A stretch of DNA of 64,000 bases from Rosellinia necatrix (Eukaryota > Ascomycota > Sordariomycetes > Xylariales > Xylariaceae), in contig JAGYVD010000001.1 in assembly GCA_021209875.1 (NCBI GenBank), positions 6,200,001 to 6,264,000 of the forward strand. Reading direction: 5' to 3'. Each line of letters begins with the position of its first letter. The first letter of the stretch is position 1. The notes under the pieces are model-generated. The model made no database searches, had not been told where the DNA came from, and was given only the letters and a program-made list of their open reading frames with translations. The translations under genes and the position numbers were made by a program. Shown here piece after piece: positions 57,251 to 64,000 of this stretch.

Positions 57251-59016
57251 CTACAGCGAGCCGCTTGGGGGCATCGAGCTGAGAACGGCGCAAATCATGT
57301 ATGTCCGATAGTCAGTTGGTACTTCTTTGGACGTGGCCTCGTGTAAGACGGCGTTCATAAAATCGAACCGCAAGTTTCCTGCCATGTCATATATCGGACG
57401 GTATCGCTGTTCGGGGGGTTAGTGTGGCACGGATGGGATACAGAGCGATGTGGAGGAGAAAGGAGGAAGGAAAAACGAGGAATAGAGCAAACACGTACCA
57501 ACTCCGGCACCATCGTATGAGGTAGCATTTGGGATCGATAACCGTGATTCTGTTCATGATCCGTGTTAGAGTTTAAGATCCCACTGCAAATACACCAGTG
57601 GTTCTAGAAAAGGGGCTAGTATCACATACGTAAAGCCTCCGCACGCGCCAGTACGGCTCTCCCGTGGCTTCGGATACGGCTCTCGAGTTTCGCTGCGTGC
57701 CATGTCAGCTATTATTCAGGGATCTTGCGTCTGGGGATGCGGGATATCGGAAAGGAGCTTCACGTCAGTGACGACCATACCTCGCGCACTTCAGGGGTCC
57801 ACGGTTCCAATGATGGTATCTCGCCCTCCTATAGTCACAGGTCGTCAACAAACACGTTCGGAAGGCAATCTTGACATTCAACAACCGACAGAGTCACATC
57901 GCCTCGGGAGAAAATGCAAAAAAGGGAGTTTAAGATTTTATCTTACTTCGAAAAGCATCCCCTGCGCAGACAAGAGTATGTCTGTGAAATATCGCGCGAT
58001 GCCGATGACGGCATATGGTATGACGATCTCCATGGGCGTCTCGTAGCACTTGATCCTGTCATCTGTGACGAGCGGCAACATACCAGCGGGAAACGTATCA
58101 GCGTACATCGGGTCAGTGTCCCCGGCTACGTTGCGGAACCAGTCACACCAAGCGCTGCCAGGCAGGTAGGGGTGCGGTTGGTTGGGGATCGGATGGGTAC
58201 TCGAGGAGAACGAGTGCCTATAATACACGCCGAATTTTTGCTCAGGCGACTTGGGGAACCCAAGCCGGTTTGCCGTCTCCCTGAACCACTCCGCGGCAAG
58301 CCTGATGTTCTCGTCGCAGACGGCGCCAAGGCCCGGGAGCTCCTCCTCTTGAAAGCCCGGCCGCCGCCGCTCCACTTCGGCCACGGCCTCCTGCAGCTCC
58401 AGCACGTGCCGCAGGAAGCCTGGTAGCGCGTCGTCAATGCCGCCCGGGAAGTACTCTCGTCGCAGCGCGCCGTACCAAGGATCGACGCACTCATGGGGTG
58501 GCCGGTAGAGCAGCCCCAGCCATGAGGTGGACAGGTCTCCCACGCTCATTAGCATGCCGACGTTAATGGTCCGGCCCTTCACGCTGAACCAGTCGAGCGC
58601 CTCACGGTGCCGATGCCGCGGGGTCGAGAAGATTACGCTCCAGCACCAGAAGTTCTCGGAGAGCCGGCAAACATTGTCATGCCAGTGGCGGAGCTCGAGG
58701 AGCTCGACGATCTCGTCCATTTGCTGCTCTGTATACACGTCAAGTGCTGCCTCGTTACTGGTTAAGTATGCGGGTATTGGCGCTGATAAGGTTGATAAGA
58801 CGTCGGTCAATTCGTCGAATGGGAGTGCGGCACCTATCGGAACCTGTTAGTGATGGTTGGGGTCTTGATGTGAGCGTGAGTTTCTGTGAAGAAATAATTA
58901 CTTCTGTCTTCTTCCATAATTTCAATTAATCGCAATATGTCATTATTGTCAAGGCTCAGCCGCCCGACGAGCGACGTGGCGTATTCGCCCGCGGCGTTGT
59001 TCGTCGGGGCTGCCAT
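57251..59016 (-). CDS. Unrecognised multi-exon protein gene (3' exons uncertain)
   Basis: Exon 1 (58902-59016) and exon 2 (57938-58833) join in phase across a 68-bp intron, restoring MEEDRSAALPFDEL; together they could encode 336 residues ending FEVR at 57938. Exon 2 reads like a conserved soluble protein: WHDNVCRLSENFWCWS, WFSVKGRTINVGMLMSVGDLS, LLYRPPHECVDPWYGAL, PGSAWCDWFRNVAGD, then MEIVIPYAVIGIARYFTDILL. The stop is immediately preceded by a strong donor (GAA|GTAAGA), and three downstream segments look coding: one containing GEPYWRVRRLY (about 57630-57690), one LPHTMVPEL (ends at about 57498) and one DMAGNLRFDFMNAV (57251-57411), the last two joining in phase. So the gene probably extends to 57251, but the exon joining FEVR to these was not resolved. 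No family recognised; no signal peptide or membrane span. Confidence 0.65.
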
Positions 59017-60956
59017 TATCGCAATGATGAAGTAACCTGCGGGGGGAAGAAAGAGAAGGGATGGGACAAGAGACTATATCGAGAGACAGAATTGAAGCCG
59101 GTGAGGAGAATAGAGGAAGAGGGAAAAGAAGGGATGGAAAGGAAGGAGGGGCACATAATTAACTAGTAGTGAAGTCGTAGACAAGATAGACAGACCAATG
59201 GAAAGAGCGAAGTCCTAGCTAGGTAAGTAAAACAGGCACGTAGGCTGAGGAACCTCTACTAATTAAGTAGGTACCTACGTGCCTGTTGTGTTATAATGAA
59301 TAGCATAAATCTAGCAATCCACTAGAGTCGAGGTACCTAGGTAGTAATAAAATAAGCTCAAGTATAGAGAGTGTTTATACATTATTAATAACTGTGTGTT
59401 GCTTGTATGTTCCATGATAATGTTGGGTTGCTGCACGCCACAACTACGACTTTTCTTTTTGTAGGGTACCGATTATGCCTTTGAGTGTATAATTATAAGC
59501 AGCATCCTTAACCTGTATATTGTATTGCTCTTTTCCCATATGGACATGCTATATTCTACCTGCTGCTGTGAGATTGAGTATGCAAAGGGTCAGTCGACTA
59601 TTTGGCTGCATTGTTTGACTTTAATTTCGATTGACAATAAGTGTAAGGGGAGGTACGACCCACAGTGTCGTGTTGTTACCTACTACGGTGGACGCCCATG
59701 TCAATTACTAGATCTCCATCCCATCTACAACTTCGCTTTTAAATCGCTACATAAGCGGAGATAAAAACCGCGTCTTATTATCTATATATAATATAGTTTA
59801 AGTGACTTAAACTTAGAAGGAGAGGGAGGGGGGCGCAGCTTCGTGACTTCGTAGCTACCTACTGTGTAGGTAGTAGAAGCGGTGAATATAGAGTTGGCAA
59901 GTGGTGAATACAATACATGTGTATAGAAGGGAATTTAACGCCGCAGGATGAGCTGTATTGGGACTTTGTATTTGACGTTGGTTTTTATTTCCTGTACGGA
60001 AATATACCTAGGTGGTTGAGCTTTGAAACAGCCACCACCATTGTACCTGTCACGTAGACAAAGCCAGGGCGCAATTATAGACAGCCCTAGTCCAGCTTAT
60101 CAGAGCTGAGCTGTATTAGAGAGGTATACTGACTCTATCATTCCCACCGTGATTATATACCATATCAAATGATAGAAAATGGCTCTGAAGGCGAAGAAAG
60201 AAGTACCACAAGCCACATTCGAAGACATAATTAGCCACCTCCTATATATTGCACAGCCACCTATATTATCCCCTTACTACCCGGTCTATCTACCTCGGCA
60301 CTTGCTGCTATATTCACCCATTCCCCTTTCCCCCTATTATGATGTGATCTGTATTGGATGGTAGAACCATATTGGTCGTCTTTACAAGAAAACCAAAACT
60401 GAGTATTGTTATTGTTATTGTTATGATCGCGCTCTTTAGTCAGCACCATTTGCCCCATCTATCGGGAATATACGAGAAGACCCAGGCTAGGTGGTTATTC
60501 CCGTAAAGACTCTCTCCGTGCGTTACCAATTGCCCAGGTGCTTCCCCAAAGAAAATAGAATGACCTTGCATTATTATTACAGAGGCCGGCCGATCAGTCG
60601 ACCGCGCCATCCAGGGATTTATTATCCCAAGCTATCAGTGGCTATCGGTGGCTATCGATGGCTATCGGTGGCTCGTGGCAATTGAGAAATGCCGTCGGGT
60701 TGGTAAGCTAACTGACTTCATGCGCTGTAATCGACTAACACAGAATCTCCGCTTCTTTCGTCTCTGGCCCAGGTCCGATGTTCGGTGGCCTCGGACTTCG
60801 CTAATACCGCCTGCCACCGCATTCCCACATTGGAGCCAGCATTGGAGCCAGCATCGGAATCCACGTCGGGATCCACATCGCCATCCATAGCGGATCAGGA
60901 ACGCGAGAGACCCCGAAAACAAAACTCATGCTCTGTCGTATTCAATGCGATAGGAT
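59017..60956. other. Large intergenic region
   Basis: 1.9 kb between the unknown gene 5' end and the Zn2Cys6 gene. Purine-rich leader (59040-59155), an inverted repeat (59231-59287), AT-rich middle, a GTTATT tract (60405-60422), and a GGCTATCGGT repeat at about 60634-60675 on the approach to the regulator. Short frames (59525-59764, 60179-60364) are not convincing. Confidence 0.5.
59231..59287. repeat. Perfect 14-bp inverted repeat with 29-bp loop
   Basis: AACAGGCACGTAGG at 59231-59244 and its exact reverse complement at 59274-59287; the loop contains TAGGTACCTA. It could form a hairpin. Confidence 0.85.
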
Positions 60957-63032
60957 ATGCCCGGATCCAGTCCCGATTCCACCTGTAGCCCCATCAGCGA
61001 GGGGATCGTCAAAACGTACAAGCGCCGGCCGCGGAAGCCCATCAGCTGTGAGCCCTGTCGGCGGTCGAAGCTGCGCTGCGACCGCAAGAATCCCTGCGTC
61101 TCGTGCACACGTCGGAAATGTGTCGATTTATGCGTGTATGAGCGTCCGTCGGGCGCTGGAGTGGCGCGTCTCTACTCGGAGTCCAGGTCCCAGCCCACTC
61201 CGACGCCTACGCCGTGCCCGCCGTGCCCACCGTCGACGGGGCAGAGCGCAACCGAGGACACCCAAGCGGCGCCTATACCCCAAGACCGGACGGACGGCGC
61301 TGCGACACCCGGGGGACCGGGAGACGCCCCTTCCGCCGGCATTCGGGAGCGCCATGCCCTGACTCACGAACGCTGGGAGGAGGTGCTGCAGAGGCCCATG
61401 AACCCGAATGAGCCGTCGGTCTTTGCGCCCGACGATGCCGTGTCGCGCGCCGCCGGCATCTGTTTCCCCTTCCCGTCAGAGCCCACGCTTTCCACAGGCG
61501 ACCTCCTGGCAATGCTGCCGCCGGCCCCGTCTTGCGACTATCTGATCGCGCAGTTCTTCACGTACATGGCGCAGTTCTTCCCCATCTTACACGGCCCGAC
61601 GTTCCAGAAGGAGTATGCCGCCTTCGTCGCGGATCCCTCCGCGGTCGACTTCTCCTGGTTGGCCCTGCTCTTCATGTTGCTCTCCGTCGGCCTCCACACG
61701 CTCGACTACGAGGACACTCTGCGGATCGAAATCGGGTCCTATGGGTCTCTGCTGCAGGGCACGACCATGGCGACGCGGCGGTATCGCGAGGCGGCCATGA
61801 TCTGTCTGTCGAAAGATCAATTCCTGACGAGATACCGGTTGACCACGCTGCAGGCGCTGCTTCTCATTGTCTACGAGATCTGCCACGAGGAGGGCGTTGA
61901 ACGGGGTTGGACGCTCCTGGGAATCGCCTTGAATATTAGCATTGCGCTACAGTGCAATTCGGAGTCCCCTCCTCCGGGCCTAAGTCTCATTGAGATCCAG
62001 CGCCGACGGCGCTGCTGGGCTGGGCTGCTCTCGCTCTATGCCTATCAAATAGTCTCGTACCCGGGGGTCGACATGCTTTTCCTAACAAATGTCACTGCAG
62101 CTATGCCTGCGGATGTCAATGACGTCGATATACGCGAAGACTCGATATTGCCGCCTTCTCGGCGACCGACTCAGATGTCCGTGATGATATTTAAGATTCG
62201 CCTCTTCAAGCTGTCTACTAGGATATGCCGCCACCTGAAGGGGCCGGACAAGTTTGACGAGAAGACACGGGATCTGTTCGACGCTGAGATCGCCGAGGAA
62301 CAGCGCCAATGGAACGCCACGTTCCCTATCGGCGATGACGACGTGCCTAGCCTCCTGGATTTCTCGAGCTTCGCTCATTGGACTCTACAATTCCACGGCC
62401 ACCACCTCTACCTCCTAATCCACCAGCCATTCTGTCGCCCGCGTTCCAACTCGACCTGCTTCCGCCAGCAGTCCCGGGCGAAATGCATCACGTCCGGCGC
62501 GGCCCTCCTGGAACTCCATCGCCGGTTCTCCGAGGTCCCCCGACTCCGGCCCTGCCGCTGGACATTGCACGGGCTGCACGGGTTCTACGCCATCCACGGG
62601 GCCATCGCATTGGCCTCGTGTCTCCTCGAGGAGGAGTCGCACATCTCCGACGCGCTGCAGTACCGCGACGCTTTCATCGCGGCGGTCAACCGTGTTGAGA
62701 AGCTGCAGCACCGCAGCCCCATCTGCGTGAAGGCTTACCCCATTCTTTCCCAACTACAGTGCGTGCGAACTCGCCGCACAACATGACCGGCAATGTTTCG
62801 ATCGCTAAGATATGCGCAGGACCCTCCTATTCCCCGAGCCATATAAGTGGACGAACCAGGCAAACTCTACGTTTCTGGAAACTTTCGATACCTGGGTTGA
62901 CAACCTACAGTGGCTCAACCCAGACACTGTAGACTGGGTAAGTTACCAGCCTTAGTATACATGAGCGATTACGGCTATAATCTGATCATTGTCTAGAACG
63001 TCCTGGATGGTATACTGGGTGATAACGGCTGA
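60957..63032 (+). CDS. Zn2Cys6 fungal transcription factor
   Basis: Three exons (60957-62758, 62820-62937, 62997-63032) in phase give 651 residues. The N-terminal binuclear zinc cluster is complete: C31-x2-C34-x6-C41-x5-C47-x2-C50-x8-C59 (ISCEPCRRSKLRC...), preceded by a basic stretch. A Pro/Thr-rich linker follows, then the fungal-specific transcription-factor domain, with ICFPFPSEPTLSTGDLLAMLPP, CDYLIAQFFTYMAQFFPILHGPTF, LTTLQALLLIVYEICHE and RRRRCWAGLLSLYAYQ. The last two short exons encode FPEPYKWTNQANSTFLETF and a short tail. Such proteins bind CGG-type half-sites in the nucleus; the target pathway is unknown and no partner gene is adjacent inside the window. The start is the first ATG of the frame. 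Confidence 0.93.
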
Positions 63033-64000
63033 CTATGCACCCACCGGAACCGGTCCCATTTCCTATTATTCCTCACGGCGAATACTTGCTAGCGCCGCCG
63101 GGTCGCTGGTTGGATACGGTAGACGGATAGATTGGAGTTTCCGACAAGGATTTAATAAAGCCTAATTATTAATGATATTATAAGGCACATTTGGTTTTTA
63201 TACGCAGTACTTACGTGCACAAAATGATTAAAAGCGAGGTCAAAGAGTGGATATGCCACTGTTCTGAACAAGCGTTGTTCAACTAGTCGCCAAAGCTGTG
63301 AGGTCTTAAGTCAGCCCCGAAGGGTGTTCGTGATTTCAATCTCTGAATTCACACCTGCCATTTGCATCTCCAAGTTAGACAACCATAACCCTCGTCGTTT
63401 TATCAAGATGCCTGTACTGGCATGTTATGCCACATTAGCTGCTAGTGAATTTCACTGCAGCTAACCTCATCAGGCTGGGCCTCAAAATACCCTCAAATAC
63501 CTATAAACTCCTCTTCTGTGGAAGTACTTTTGAGCACACTAAGATAGATAGTACCTTCTTCAGCGTATTTGACAGTGAAGTAACAGAATCTTTACACCAC
63601 ACTTAACCCATTTTAAGCCTGTCAATGCGACCGACCTTTAGAGGGCTGGAAACACCGGTCCTGCGTGTCGGAAGTGCCAGGGGGCATGTATCAAGTGATT
63701 CAACCGAAAGTGATGATGACAGACCAAACCAATAGGGTTTAGCTGTTGTAGAATCCGCTCACTAGCTACTATGGATTTAGCCAAGCCGGTTATGTTAGTG
63801 TGGAATACACTAAAGTCGGTAACTAGTGTATATCGAACCGTCGCGGAATAGACCTGCACATAGATTATCTAGGTATTGTGTCAGCAAGGTAACTATGTAT
63901 GAGATAGCATCAAGAGGTAATGAACGAGTTACTACATTATACATATTATGACCTGTCTAAATATAGTTATTAGATTCATTTCCTTGTCCCATATGTAGGG
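63033..64000. other. Right-edge intergenic region
   Basis: AT-rich 3' flank of the Zn2Cys6 gene; a 73-codon minus frame at 63638-63859 shows no domain. Nothing recognised. Confidence 0.45.

Noticed and set aside
1..64000. CRISPR arrays, phage or bacterial operons
   Set aside because: Spliced eukaryotic genes throughout; the tandem repeats found are micro- or minisatellites without spacers.

Overview
This 64-kb window is nuclear DNA of a filamentous ascomycete (Pezizomycotina, probably a Sordariomycete; inferred, not proven). The reasons are many short introns (about 50-190 bp) with GTRNGT donors and YAG acceptors, eukaryotic core genes (SLU7, REV3, RPL21, RPS9, NVJ2-like), filamentous-fungal families (palI/RIM9, DUF1996, fungal-specific transcription factors, class III chitinase), one intron-containing nuclear tRNA-Tyr, and gene-poor stretches full of TAGG/CCTA motifs. 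About 20 protein genes were resolved by joining exons in phase. Junctions are phase-consistent predictions, not transcript evidence.

Layout. 0-12 kb is accessory: a chitinase-like GH18 gene running off the left edge, a six-exon HSL-type esterase, an intronless GC-rich capsule-synthesis-type glycosyltransferase, a possible tiny Cys-rich protein, tRNA-Tyr, and a secreted DUF1996 gene with an apparent frameshift. 11.4-18.8 kb holds a septin-like GTPase and a mitochondrial ABC1/UbiB-type kinase separated by 3.6 kb without a convincing gene. 18.8-23.1 kb is gene-free; then comes palI (ambient-pH sensing). 25.5-27.1 kb is AT-rich and empty.

27-39.4 kb looks like a small metabolic neighbourhood: a Gfo/Idh/MocA sugar or inositol dehydrogenase, a sugar/inositol-type MFS transporter (with an apparent frameshift), two convergent fungal transcription factors and a cytochrome P450. 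40.3-42.3 kb has a probably broken small membrane-protein gene and a small PY-motif-like protein. 42.8-56.5 kb is core: divergent RPL21/RPS9, divergent SLU7/REV3, then an ER-vacuole contact lipid-transfer protein (NVJ2-like). 57-59 kb is an unrecognised multi-exon gene, and 61-63 kb a complete Zn2Cys6 regulator.

The most notable points are a GH18 protein with an altered catalytic motif and no ATG; two frameshifts at G homopolymers, each explained by one extra G; an in-frame TAG in a CpA-to-TpA context; the dehydrogenase/transporter/regulators/P450 neighbourhood; and the abundant intergenic TAGGTAGG-type sequence. I found no clearly new multi-gene system.
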